From positions 5,771,001 through 5,835,000 of the forward strand of contig NC_091972.1 of NCBI RefSeq assembly GCF_036711975.1: a DNA stretch of 64,000 nt, written 5' to 3'. Source of the stretch: Onthophagus taurus (Eukaryota > Arthropoda > Insecta > Coleoptera > Scarabaeidae). The notes below the pieces were generated by a model that did no database searches, was not told where the DNA came from, and saw nothing but the letters and a program-made list of their open reading frames with translations. The translations under genes were made by a program, and so were the position numbers. How positions within the stretch are numbered: the first letter of the stretch is position 1; every line of letters begins with the position of its first letter. Positions 44,879-57,494 of the stretch are shown one piece after another.

Positions 44879-46262
44879 CTATGGTTTTATGTTATCTAGA
44901 ATCCAATTGATGTATTGTGTAACTTTAGTATACATAGCCGGTATTTTGTCTCTTCCGCAATATTCTGATCCAAAAGAAACAACACCAGCTTGAACCCATT
45001 TTATTTGCGCATCATCAACAGCCGTGTACATAATCGGACCACCACTATCACCTTTGCAAGAATCTTGACCATTTCTACCACCAGCGCAAAAGTGATTATC
45101 ACTAATTGCAATTCTTAGACGCAATGCTTGTCGACACTGATTTATATGCATTAAAGGTAAGGTCACTTTTAATAAAATCGGACTTGGTTCGGCTAAAATC
45201 AGAAAATTATTAAATTTTTTTTTTATCGAAATTAAAAACTTACAAGTTTCGGTACGTCCCCAGCCAATTACGGTTAAATTGCCTAATTCCTTTAAAAGTG
45301 ATTCCTTAATTGGTAAACACACCGGAGAAATACTTTCTGTAAATACACATTTTATATTAGTTATATTATAATAATTGATTGTTGTTGAATACTTACGGCT
45401 AAATTCAATGGGGTTTGGTAATCTTATTAAAGCGATGTCATTCTTTAAATTTATAGGCCTATATTGTTTATGGGCGATAATATCTTTTTTAGTGATGGAA
45501 ATATCAATGTGTTTCGGAGCGCAAGTTGTTCGATTTCTATCAACTATGCAGTCCGGATTAGTTTCGAAGTTGTATTCACCTAATCTTACTCCAATTCTGT
45601 AATGAAATAAAAGTAAAATCTAAAAAAAAAGTCGTTATAAATAATTACATTGCGGTTCCGACGACACAATGAGCTGCAGTTAGAACGTATCTATTGTTGA
45701 TAAGAGTTCCTGCACAACTAAATGGATATTTTTTATCTACAAACGAAAATAGGTTAAAAAAAATATAGGCAGAAAAATCAAAAACATTTTTGTTACCATT
45801 GTATCGTAAAGCGACTTGCCAAGGAAATTCAAACAAATCTGTTTGTTCCCCATTAGTAATTTTATGCCCAGCATAACTAACACCACACTCAGTTGGTAAA
45901 AGATCAGTATTTCTTTTTGTACTATCAACGCCGTTTTCTTCCACTGGTTTACTTGGACAACAAACCGAAATTATGCCGCTTTTATAAGAACAGATGTATT
46001 CAGCAACGCGTATTCTACCTGCCCTCGTTGATGCTAAATTGTTCAAAGTTTCACATTGCGAAAGTGGCCTGCAATCTCCAACTCCATTATCTGGAGTTCT
46101 ACATCCAACATCATCAAAAACAAATCCTCATAAAAGAAAGAAAAATTAAAAAATTACTCTTGAAATATAATTAAAAATCGTTTACTTACTTTTTGCTCTA
46201 ATACTGAACACTGGGATAATTAAAACTATAATAAAAGTAAATAGGGTGTAAAACTTAGACAT
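44879..46262 (-). CDS. CSP6: clip-domain trypsin-like serine protease, 6 exons, about 365 aa
   Basis: A secreted CLIPB-like zymogen. Exons: 46190-46262, 45797-46126, 45649-45736, 45397-45596, 45244-45336 and 44879-45192, in phase. Signal peptide is MSKFYTLFTFIIVLIIPVFS. The clip domain has CRTPDNGVGDC, LSQC, YIC and SVCC. The activation position reads GHK|ITNG, with Lys instead of the Arg seen in the neighbours. The triad is TAAHC, DIALIRL and CKGDSGGP, with GQDSC predicting trypsin-like specificity. The 200- and 314-nt exons equal those of CSP5. A TATA box precedes the gene. Confidence 0.92.
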
Positions 46263-46330
46263 GGTGGATGGTGTTGTTTGCAAAGCGTTGTGGTCAGAAA
46301 TATGAGTGAAAAGCTACGAATGGGAGGATC

Positions 46331-46337
46331 TTTTATA
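46331..46337 (-). promoter_or_regulatory. TATA box of CSP6
   Basis: TATAAAA on the minus strand, 69-75 bp upstream of the ATG at 46262, in a locally GC-richer promoter. Confidence 0.6.
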
Positions 46338-46469
46338 GCGAGATACCTGTGGCGGTCCGTGACGATATCAGTGTGGCATTGCGTCACTACCAGCAAAGCG
46401 TTTTCCTCTGTCGATTTAATTTTAGCAACATTCATATGTTTATCTGCATGATTTTCCATGTATAATTCA

Positions 46470-46969
46470 AATTTAGATTTATATTATCTTTATTGTGAAT
46501 CACTTTAGATTCATATAAATAATTTAAAATAAAATAAATTAATTAAACAATTATGTTATATCTTTATTAGTACATATTTAAACTTTTCATAATCATATAC
46601 AAATAAAAATTGCCACGATTTTTTAATCCAATTATAAAAAGGGAATATTACATTAGTCACTCTTTAGGAAAATTGAATGACATAAATGAACATGTTGCGA
46701 CCAGACTATAATTGATACACATTTTATTGCTAAGATAAGAAGTTTAGTATGAAAAACAAATTAAAAAATTCTCGTAAGATATTGTAAAATCTCAATAAAT
46801 ACGGGGATGTACTTCTTCGTAGTGTGACTAATACCACTATTATAACGATCATCATGTTTTTATTGCATTTTTCATACTTTTTTAAACCAAGCTTAGTCAG
46901 AGATCTCGAATATTAATTTGTTTTGAACAAAATTTCGGTTTTCTATGATATAAATTAGTAAAATTCTAT
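46470..46969. other. AT-rich spacer between CSP6 and the satellite
   Basis: No gene or recognisable repeat. The first satellite unit emerges near 46970. Confidence 0.4.
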
Positions 46970-49900
46970 GTATTATTTGATTGTTATATATCGTTTTAAA
47001 GAAGAAAGTTGAGGCTTTAAGATGGTATAAAACTCGTTTCTGGACCTTCAAGTATAAGGTTGTTATGATTGTTGAAACTTAACACTTTTTGTTTATGGTC
47101 AAAATTGTAACATTGTCTTCAAAAATTATTCTACCACTAAATTTTCCCTATAAAGTTCTTGAGTGATGATCACTATATAGAGGGGAAGCTTTAAGTTTTG
47201 ACTCAGTATAAAAATTATTTCTTAATTTTCAGAAATAAATGAGGTACGAATTTTTGAAGTTCATAAATTATTTTGATTTAATACTTACATATAATTTATT
47301 TTTGAAGAATTTTTCAAATAAATTATTTAATTGTTATATATCGCTTTAAAGAAGAAAGTTGAGGCTTTAATATGATATAAAACTTGTTTCTGGTCTTTCA
47401 AGTATTAGCTTGTTATGATTGTTGAAACTTGACACTTTTTTTACAATATTATGATATGGTCAAAATTGTAACATTGTCTTCAAAAATTATTCTACCACTA
47501 AATTTTCCCTATAAAGTTCTTGAATGATGGTCACTATTCAGAGGGGAAGGTTTAAGCTTTCATTTAGTACAAAAATTATTACTTAATTATAATAACTAAA
47601 TGAGGTACGAATTTTTAAAGTCCATAAATTGTTTTGATTTAGTACTTACATATAATTTATTTTCGAAAGATTTTTCAAATAAATTATTTAATTGTTATAT
47701 AGCGTTTTAAAGAAGAAAGTTGAGGCTTTAATATGGTATAAAACTCGTTTCTGAACCTTCAAGTATAAGGTTGTTATGATTGTTGAAACTTAACACTTTT
47801 TGTTTATGGTCAAAATTGTAACATTGTCTTCAAAAATTATTCTACCACTAAATTTTCCCTACAAAGTTCTTGAGTGATGATCACTATATAGAGGGGAAGC
47901 TTTAAGTTTTGATTCAGTATAAAAATTATTTCTTAATTTTCAGAAATAAATGAGATACGAATTTTTAAAGTTCATAAATTATTTTGATTTAATACTTACA
48001 TATAATTTATTTTTGAAGAATTTTTCAAATAAATTATTTAATTGTTATATATCGTTTTAAAGAAGAAAGTTGAGACTTTAATATGGTATAAAACTCGTTT
48101 CTGGACCTTCAAGTATAAGGTTGTTATGATTGTTGAAACTTAACACTTTTTGTTTATGGTCAAAATTGTAACATTGTCTTCAAAAATTATTCTACCACTA
48201 AATTTTCCCTATAAAGTTCTTGAGTGATGGTCACTATATAGAGGGGAAGCTTTACGCTTTGTTTCAGTATAAAAATTATTTCTTAATTTTCAGAAATAGA
48301 TGAGGTACGAATTTTTGAAGTTCATAAATTATTTTGATTTAATACTTACATATAATTTATTTTTGAAGAATTTTTCAAATAAATTATTTAATTGTTATAT
48401 ATCGCTTTAAAGAAGAAAGTTGAGGCTTTAATATGATATAAAACTTGTTTCTGGTCTTTCAAGTATTAGCTTGTTATGATTGTTGAAACTTGACACTTTT
48501 TTTACAATATTATGATATGGTCAAAATTGTAACATTGTCTTCAAAAATTATTCTACCACTAAATTTTCCCTATAAAGTTCTTGAATGATGGTCACTATTC
48601 AGAGGGGAAGGTTTAAGCTTTCATTTAGTACAAAAATTATTACTTAATTATAATAACTAAATGAGGTACGAATTTTTAAAGTCCATAAATTGTTTTGATT
48701 TAGTACTTACATATAATTTATTTTCGAAAGATTTTTCAAATAAATTATTTAATTGTTATATAGCGTTTTAAAGAAGAAAGTTGAGGCTTTAATATGGTAT
48801 AAAACTCGTTTCTGAACCTTCAAGTATAAGGTTGTTATGATTGTTGAAACTTAACACTTTTTGTTTGTGGTCAAAATTGTAACATTGTCTTCAAAAATTA
48901 TTCTACCACTAAATTTTCCCTATAAAGTTCTTGAGTGATGATCAGTATATAGAGGGGAAGCTTTAAGTTTTGATTCAGTATAAAAATTATTTCTTAATTT
49001 TCAGAAATAAATGAGGTACGAATTTTTGAAGTTCATAAATTATTTTGATTTAATACTTACATATAATTTATTTTTGAAGAATTTTTCAAATAAATTATTT
49101 AATTGTTACATATCGTTTTAAAGAAGAAAGTTCAGGCTTTAATATGGTATAAAACTCGTTTCTGGACCTTCAAGTATAAGCTTGTTATGACTGTTAAAAC
49201 TTAACACTTTTTGTTTATGGTCAAAATTGTAACATTGTCTTCAAAAATTATTCTACCACTAAATTTTCCCTATAAAGTTCTTGAGTGATGATCACTATAT
49301 AGAGGGGAAGCTTTATGTTTTGATTCAGTATAAAAATTATTTCTTAATTTTCAGAAATAAATGAGGTACGAATTTTTGAAGTTCATAAATTATTTTGATT
49401 TAATACTTACATATAATTTATTTTTGAAGAATTTTTCAAATAAATTATTTTATTGTTACATATCGTTTTAAAGAAGAAAGTTGAGGCTTTAATATGGTAT
49501 AAAACTCGTTTCTGGACCTTCAAGTATTAGCTTGTTATGATTGTTGAAACTTGACACTTTTTTTTGCAATATTAGGATATGATCAGAATTGTAACATTAT
49601 TTTCAAAAATTATTCTACCACTAAATTTTCCCTATAAAGTTCTTGAATGATGGTCACTATTCAGAGGGGAAGGTTTAAGCTTTCATTTAGTACAAAAATT
49701 ATTACTTAATTATAATAACTAAATGAGGTACGAATTTTTAAAGTCCATAAATTGTTTTGATTTAGTACTTACATATAATTTATCTTCGAAAGATTTTTCA
49801 AATAAATTATTTAATTGTTATATAGCGTTTTAAAGAAGAAAGTTGAGGCTTTAATATGGTATAAAACTCGTTTCTGAACCTTCAAGTATAAGGTTGTTAT

Positions 49901-52900
49901 GATTGTTGAAACTTAACACTTTTTGTTTATGGTCAAAATTGTAACATTGTCTTCAAAAATTATTCTACCACTAAATTTTCCCTACAAAGTTCTTGAGTGA
50001 TGATCACTATATAGAGGGGAAGCTTTACGCTTTGTTTCAGTATAAAAATTATTTCTTAATTTTCAGAAATAAATGAGGTACGAATTTTTAAAGTTCATAA
50101 ATTATTTTGATTTAATACTTACATATAATTTATTTTTGAAGAATTTTTCAAATAAATTATTTAATTGTTATATATCGCTTTAAAGAAGAAAGTTGAGGCT
50201 TTAATATGATATAAAACTTGTTTCTGGTCTTTCAAGTATTAGCTTGTTATGATTGTTGAAACTTGACACTTTTTTTACAATATTATGATATGGTCAAAAT
50301 TGTAACATTGTCTTCAAAAATTATTCTACCACTAAATTTTCCCTATAAAGTTCTTGAATGATGGTCACTATTCAGAGGGGAAGGTTTAAGCTTTCATTTA
50401 GTACAAAAATTATTACTTAATTATAATAACTAAATGAGGTACGAATTTTTAAAGTCCATAAATTGTTTTGATTTAGTACTTACATATAATTTATTTTCGA
50501 AAGATTTTTCAAATAAATTATTTAATTGTTATATAGCGTTTTAAAGAAGAAAGTTGAGGCTTTAATATGGTATAAAACTCGTTTCTGGACCTTCAAGTAT
50601 AAGGTTGTTATGATTGTTGAAACTTAACACTTTTTGTTTATGGTCAAAATTGTAACATTGTCTTCAAAAATTATTCTACTACTAAATTTTCCCTATAAAG
50701 TTCTTGAGTGATGGTCACTATATAGAGGGGAAGCTTTAAGCTTTGATTTAGTATAAAAATTATTTCTTAATTTTCAGAAATAAATGAGGTACGAATTTTT
50801 GAAGTTCATAAATTGTTTTGATTTAATACTTACATATAATTTATTTTTGAAGAATTTTTCAAATAAATTATTTAATTGTTATATATCGTTTTAAAGAAGA
50901 AAGTTGAGGCTTTAATATGGTATAAAACTTGTTTCTGGACTTTCAAGTATAAGCTTGTTATGATTGTTAAAACTTAACACTTTTTGTTTATGGTCAAAAT
51001 TGTAATATTGTCTTCAAAAATTATTCTACCACTAAATTTTCCCTATAAAGTTCTTGTGTGATGATCACTATATAGAGGGGAAGCTTTAAGTTTTGATTCA
51101 GTATAAAAATTATTTCTTAATTTTCAGAAATAAATGAGATACGAATTTTTAAAGTTCATAAATTATTTTGCTTTAATACTTACATATAATTTATTTTTGA
51201 AGAATTTTTCAAATAAATTATTTAATTGTTATATATCGTTTTAAAAAAGAAAGTTGAGGCTTTAATATGGTATAAAACTCGTTTCTGGACCTTCAAGTAT
51301 AAGGTTGTTATGATTGTTGAAACTTAACACTTTTTGTTTATGGTCAAAATTGTAACATTGTCTTCAAAAATTATTCTACCACTAAATTTTCCCTATAACG
51401 TTCTTGAGTGATGATCACTATATAGAGAGGAAGCTTTAAGTTTTGATTCAGTATAAAAATTATTTCTTAATTTTCAGAAATAAATGAGGTACGAATTTTT
51501 AAAGTTCATAAATTATTTTGATTTAATACGTACATATAATTTATTTTTCAAGAATTTTTCAAATAAATTATTTAATTGTTACATATCGTTTTAAAGAAGA
51601 AAGTTGAGGCTTTAATATGGTATAAAACTCGTTTCTGGACCTTCAAGTATAAGGTTGTTATGATTGTTGAAACTTAACACTTTTTGTTTATGGTCAAAAT
51701 TGTAACATTGTCTTCAAAAATTATTCTACCACTAAATTTTCCCTATAAAGTTCTTGAGTGATGGTCACTATATAGAGGGGAAGCTTTAAGCTTTGATTCA
51801 GTATAAAAATTATTTCTTAATTTTCAGAAATAAATGAGGTACGAATTTTTGAAGTTCATAAATTATTTTGATTTAATACTTACATATAATTTATTTTTGA
51901 AGAATTTTTCAAATAAATTATTTAATTGTTACATATCGTTTTCAAGAAGAAAGTTGAGGCTTTAATATGGTATAAAACTCGTTTCTGGACCTTCAAGCAT
52001 AAGGTTGTTATGATTGTTGAAACTTAACACTTTTTGTTTATGGTCAAAATTGTAACATTGTCTTCAAAAATTATTCTACCACTAAATTTTCCCTATAAAG
52101 TTCTTGAGTGATGATCACTATATAGAGGGGAAGCTTTAAGTTTTGATTCAGTATAAAAATTATTTCTTAATTTTCAGAAATAAATGAGGTACGAATTTTT
52201 AAAGTTCATAAATTATTTTGATTTAATACGTACATATAATTTATTTTTCAAGAATTTTTCAAATAAATTATTTAATTGTTACATATCGTTTTAAAGAAGA
52301 AAGTTGAGGCTTTAATATGGTATAAAACTCGTTTCTGGACCTTCAAGTATAAGGTTGTTATGATTGTTGAAACTTAACACTTTTTGTTTATGGTCAAAAT
52401 TGTAACATTGTCTTCAAAAATTATTCTACCACTAAATTTTCCCTATAAAGTTCTTGAGTGATGATCACTATATAGAGGGGAAGCTTTAAGTTTTGATTCA
52501 GTATAAAAATTATTTCTTAATTTTCAGAAATAAATGAGGTACGAATTTTTGAAGTTCATAAATTATTTTGATTTAATACTTACATATAATTTATTTTTGA
52601 AGAATTTTTCAAATAAATTATTTAATTGTTACATATCGTTTTAAAGAAGAAAGTTGAGGCTTTAATATGGTATAAAACTTGTTTCTGGTCTTTCAAGTAT
52701 TAGCTTGTTATGATTGTTGAAACTTGACACTTTTTTTTGCAATATTAGGATATGGTCAGAATTGTAACATTATTTTCAAAAATTATTCTATCACTAAATT
52801 TTCCCTATAAAGTTCTTGAATGATGGTCACTATTCAGAGGGGAAGGTTTAAGCTTTGATTTAGTACAACAATTATTACTTAGTTATAATAAGTAAATTAG

Positions 52901-54343
52901 ATACAAAATTTTTAAAGTCTATAAATTGGTTTGATTTAGTACTTACATATAATTTATTTTCGAAAGATTTTTCAAACAAATTATTTAATTGTTATATATC
53001 GTTTTAAAAAAGAAAGTTGAGGCTTTAATATGGTATAAAACTTATTTCTGGATTTTCAAGTATAAGCTTGTTATGATTGTTGAAACTTGACACTTTTTTT
53101 TGCAATATTAGGATATGGTCAGAATTGTAACATTATTTTCAAAAATTATTCTACCACTAAATTTTCCCCATAAAGTTCTTGAATGATGGTCACTATTCAG
53201 AGGGGAAGGTTTAAGCTTTGATTTAATACAAAAATTATTACTTAATTATAATAACTAAATGAGGTACGAATTTTTAAAGTCCATAAATTGTTTTGATTTA
53301 GTACTTACATATAATTTATTTTCGAAAGATTTTTCAAATAAATTATTTAATTGTTATATAGCGTTTTAAAGAAGAAAGTTGAGGCTTTAATATGGTATAA
53401 AACTCGTTTTTGGACCTTCAAGTATAAGGTTGTTATGATTGTTGAAACTTAACACTTTTTGTTTATGGTCAAAATTGTAACATTGTCTTCAAAAATTATT
53501 CTACCACTAAATTTTCCCTATAACGTTCTTGAGTGATGATCACTATATAGAGGGGAAGCTTTAAGTTTTGATTCAGTATAAAAATTATTTCTTAATTTTC
53601 AGAAATAAATGAGGTATGAATTTTTGAAGTTCATAAATTATTTTGATTTAATACTTAAATATAATCTATTTTTGAAGAATTTTTCAAATAAATTATTAAT
53701 TGTTATATATCGCTTTAAAGAAGAAAGTTGAGGCTTTAATATGGTATAAAACTTGTTTCTGGATTTTCAAGTATAAGCTTGTTATGATTGTTGAAACTTG
53801 ACACTTTTTTTTGCAATATTAGGATATGGTCAGAATTGTAACATTATTTTCAAAAATTATTCTATCACTAAATTTTCCCTATAAAGTTCTTGAATGATGG
53901 TCACTATTCAGAGGGGAAGCTTTAAGCTTTCATTTAGTACAAAAATTATTACTTAATTTTAATAACTAAATGAGGTACGAATTTTTAAAGTCCATAAATT
54001 GTTTTGATTTAGTACTTACATATAATTTATTTTCGAAAGATTATTCAAATAAATTATTTAATTGTTATATAGCGTTTTAAAGAAGAAAGTTGAGGCTTTA
54101 ATATGGTATAAAACTTGTTTCTGGACTTTCAAGTATAAGCTTGTTATGATTGTTTAAACTTGACATCTTTTTTGCAATATCAGATTATGATCAAAATTGT
54201 AACATTATCTTCAAAAGTTATTCTACCACTAAATTTTCCCTATAAAGTTCTTGAATAGTGCTCACTATACAGAGGGGAAGTTTTAAGCTTTGATTTAGTA
54301 CAAAAATTATTTCTTAATTCTCAAAAATTAATGAGATACGATA
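46970..54343. repeat. Satellite array, about 21 units of 350 or 361 bp, partly in 1,061-bp higher-order repeats
   Basis: Marked by TATAAAAC in GGCTTTAATATGGTATAAAAC, units begin at 47026, 47376, 47737, 48087, 48437, 48798, 49148, 49498, 49860, 50210, 50571, 50921, 51271, 51621, 51971, 52321, 52671, 53034, 53396, 53745 and 54107. Two types alternate. Type A (350 bp) has CACTATATAGAGGGGAAGC. Type B (361 bp) has CACTATTCAGAGGGGAAGG and an extra CAATATTA block. The order is A B A A B A A B A B A A A A A A B B A B, then a diverged unit. Neighbouring units of the same type are nearly identical. No open frame is kept. Confidence 0.95.
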
Positions 54344-54350
54344 CTTATAT

Positions 54351-54838
54351 ACAGGGTGTGTCAAATGTCTGGAATATAGCCAATAACTTCGCCATTTGTG
54401 GTTTTAAAGAAAACTGATTCAAATACAAGTTTCTTTATTAATCATGGCGCATTTTTTGGCGATATTTGCTTGTTTGTATTGTTTTTTGTTTCGTTGCTAT
54501 GGCAACCAACGTTGTTATTTTAAATGGGATAATACAAAATGATATTTTTCAATTATCTGCAACGGTTTTAATTTGCAACCATTTTTGATGAAACTTGGTA
54601 TATGCCCATTTCAAAAGGCGCTTAATGCAGTGGTGTACTCAGATTTTTTTAAAAAAATTCCTAATATGATTTCGTCATTTTTAGCACCTAAAAAGTGAAA
54701 TAGTAGGCCTTGGCTTTTCTAAGAAAAATATGACTCTTTGTCCGAATGTACAGTTATTTATGGTCTACAATTCAAAAGAAAAATTGTCGAAATCGGATAA
54801 TAAATACAAATTTTACGAGGGTGCTATTTTACACTGTA
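54351..54838. mobile_element. Probable mariner-type miniature element closing the satellite
   Basis: CAGGGTGTGTCAAATGTC near 54353 and the complement of CAGTGTAAAATAGCACCC ending near 54836 are both flanked by TA. The inverted ends agree only over the outer 8-10 bases. The last satellite unit breaks off just before it (ATGAGATACGA). Confidence 0.5.
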
Positions 54839-54841
54839 TAT

Positions 54842-55490
54842 CGTTTTAATCTTCGAGCGCGCGAAAATTTATGACAATTTTCGTTTTTATAATATATCTC
54901 TTCATATTATGCATTTGAAAGGATTAAACGCTAAAGTATTCGTGTAACTATGTATTCTGAACAAAAAAAAACTTTGAACTGCTGCAAAATGCAAATATAA
55001 CCTGTCTCATCCAATTCACATTGGATGTAGTTTGTTAATGTTGTTAGATTTCAAAAGTGAATCCATTTCATTGATTTAATTTTATGTTTTTAACAATTAT
55101 TTAATTAAATATTTTTACTCTAGCAAAATATGTATTTTATTAAAAGTAACGTATCAAAGTATTTCCTGCAAAAAGACGCCACGTGTGGCCTCTACCATAA
55201 ATAAGGAAGCGATAGCTCGATAATTAAAAAAAGTTAATGCGAAGCTCTTATCATACAATTTATGACACGCGCCCGCGATTTCATGTTATAAAATTGAGCA
55301 TGCCCGCCTGAATATTAAAGAAAAAAATCATACTCAGTAGGGTTTGAATAAAATTATACTGAGATGATGTATATGCTTAATTTATTTTTCTATACCAGGT
55401 TTCGGGCCCTGCCCGTCATCAGTAGAAATCGTCAGAAAACTTTTACAAAAGGTAAACATACATTAATGAAAACAAATATAAAAGATTTTA
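54842..55490. other. Unclassified sequence between satellite blocks
   Basis: No gene was recognised. It separates the main array from a single decayed unit, so it is either an insertion or a boundary sequence. Confidence 0.35.
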
Positions 55491-55715
55491 ATAAAAAAAT
55501 CGTAGCTTTAGCATGGTATAAAACTCGCTTCTGGACCGACAAATATAAGCTTTTTATGATTGATTAAACTTAACAATTTTTTTTTGTTTTTTGTAATGTC
55601 AAAATTGTACCGTTATCTTCAAAAATTATTTTACCACTAAATTTTCCCTATAAAGTTCATGAGTGATGGTCACTATTCAAATGAGAAGCTTTAAGCTTCC
55701 AATTTAACAAGTATT
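55490..55715. repeat. Isolated decayed satellite unit
   Basis: GCATGGTATAAAACTCGCTTCTGG, TTCAAAAATTATTTTACC and CACTAAATTTTCCCTATAAAG follow the order and spacing of the 350-bp unit, with more divergence than any unit in the main array. Confidence 0.8.
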
Positions 55716-55739
55716 GCAATATTAGATTATGATCAAAAT

Positions 55740-56580
55740 TGTCAAACCTTAATCCAACTCAAACTTTTAGCACATTTTAAATATGTTTTGTTTAATTCAT
55801 CTGGAAGAGGAAAAATTAATATGGCGTTGTTACTTTACATAACAAGGTTTTAAAAATTTTAATAAATTTCGTAACATTTATTAAGACGATTAACGACAAG
55901 ATGAAAATTACATTGAAATTATAAAAAATGTAGGTATTCGTTAAGAATTAAAAATATTTTATATAACATTTCTTAAGAAATTCTTAACAAACACTAGTAG
56001 CTAACTGGTGTGCGTGAAAGAAAATTCCAATAACGCCAGAATATAATAGCTACCAATAATTAATCATCACATTTTTACGACCGCCACGCCAGACAAATTG
56101 ACGCACTCCAAAGATAATCGCAACAAAGGAAACGATTGTGCAACTCCAATACACGAAAACCTAGAAACAAGAGAAAACACGCAAAGCGGCATAATAATAT
56201 TTCCGACCCAGTCTGTCTGAATGGAATTAATTAATGACCGCTAATAATAGCGCGTTGTTTACGTGCGAACCACAACGGTTGATAGCGAGTCTGTTTCTAT
56301 TTTTAAATATTTACCTACGTCAATTCTGTGATTAAAACCTAAATTCTTTCAGAATATCCCAGATGCACTTTTCATATTCTCTTGCAAACCGTTGACCACA
56401 AATTAAATACAGACGTCATGACACTGTTTCGAAACCTGTTTGGCTGAGAGCTTAATAAGTTTTTCATTTTTTTCAGCCACCTGCCTTATGACGTATAAAG
56501 GTGTACGGCTTAGTGGGCGATGGCCGAAGGAGGAATTCCGTGGCGTAACATTACGTTGTGACGACACGGACGACGCCTTT
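55740..56580. other. Non-repetitive spacer upstream of a putative short transcription unit
   Basis: No gene was recognised. The composition becomes less AT-rich from about 56000, consistent with a regulatory region of the unit at 56591. Confidence 0.35.
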
Positions 56581-56590
56581 TAGCCTTGCT

Positions 56591-57125
56591 TATAAAAGTA
56601 GCTTGTATTTCCCTTTACCCACACTTAGTTTACAAACAATCCATAAGAACATCAATGCCTCGTGCTGCTTTATTATCTTTGATGGGTTCTGGTTTCCTTG
56701 GTTGAAGAAGATATTTACGATAACTATCATCAAAATGATTTTTGAAGACTGTGATAATTCAAATTTTTGGTGGAAGAACTCAATTATCTTCAAAGGATAC
56801 TGGAAAAAGGTATATTTCATATACAATTCTTGAAGATGAGGATATCCAATGGAAAAAATCGAAAATAGTTAAATACTTCGACAAAAATTAAATTTGGATT
56901 AAGAAGGAACGTACTAAGGAAATGGGTATTTGGACAAAACAATTCTTTGGAAATTGGTTGTTATTAACAAAGACGATATAATGGATATTATTATTTATTA
57001 CTATTAATTTATTATTTATTTATGTATAAATATTTATACGTATCGGATCTTTGAACGAAACCATTTTGTGGGATATTTATTTATTCGAAATGATTAAATA
57101 AAACAATTGTTTTTATAAACTTTTA
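56591..57125 (+). other. Putative short transcription unit with TATA box and poly(A) signal, product unknown
   Basis: TATAAAAG at 56591-56598 is embedded in GC-richer sequence. A first ATG lies at 56655 (MPRAALLSLMGSGFLG, then stop) and an AATAAA near 57095. An overlapping frame (56558-56833) stays open but begins upstream of the TATA box. No protein was recognised. It could be a small peptide gene, a non-coding RNA or a fortuitous combination of signals. Confidence 0.3.
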
Positions 57126-57129
57126 TTTG

Positions 57130-57490
57130 TCCATATTATTATTACACTACTTTCAAGTAACTATAAATAAAAATTTTCCAAAGATATTTGTTCCTGAAAA
57201 AATAAAAATATTTGTTAGCAAAACCTTTGTATTTTCTAAGTAACAATAATTGTTGCTAACTGTATTTACTCGTTATTCAAACAATTTGTTTAATCAACTA
57301 GGAAATAATAAAAAATGTTTGAAATTTTTTAAATGAACTTAAAATATTCTTAATTTAAAGTTGTTTGAAAAAGTGTTTAACGATTCAGGTAAAATTTTAC
57401 AATCATCTTCAGAAACAAGTTTGAAGTGAACATTTATTAATAAAAATGTATTAATTCTTTTTTGAATTTTTATAACAGTGCAAGTTAATT
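57130..57490. other. Intergenic, nothing recognised
   Basis: AT-rich sequence up to the palindromic repeat at 57495; no structure was seen. Confidence 0.35.
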
Positions 57491-57494
57491 AGAA

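Noticed and set aside
46970-54343. CRISPR-like or coding repeat interpretation of the tandem array
   Set aside because: Units are 350-361 bp and contiguous without spacers, no frame is maintained, and the context is eukaryotic.
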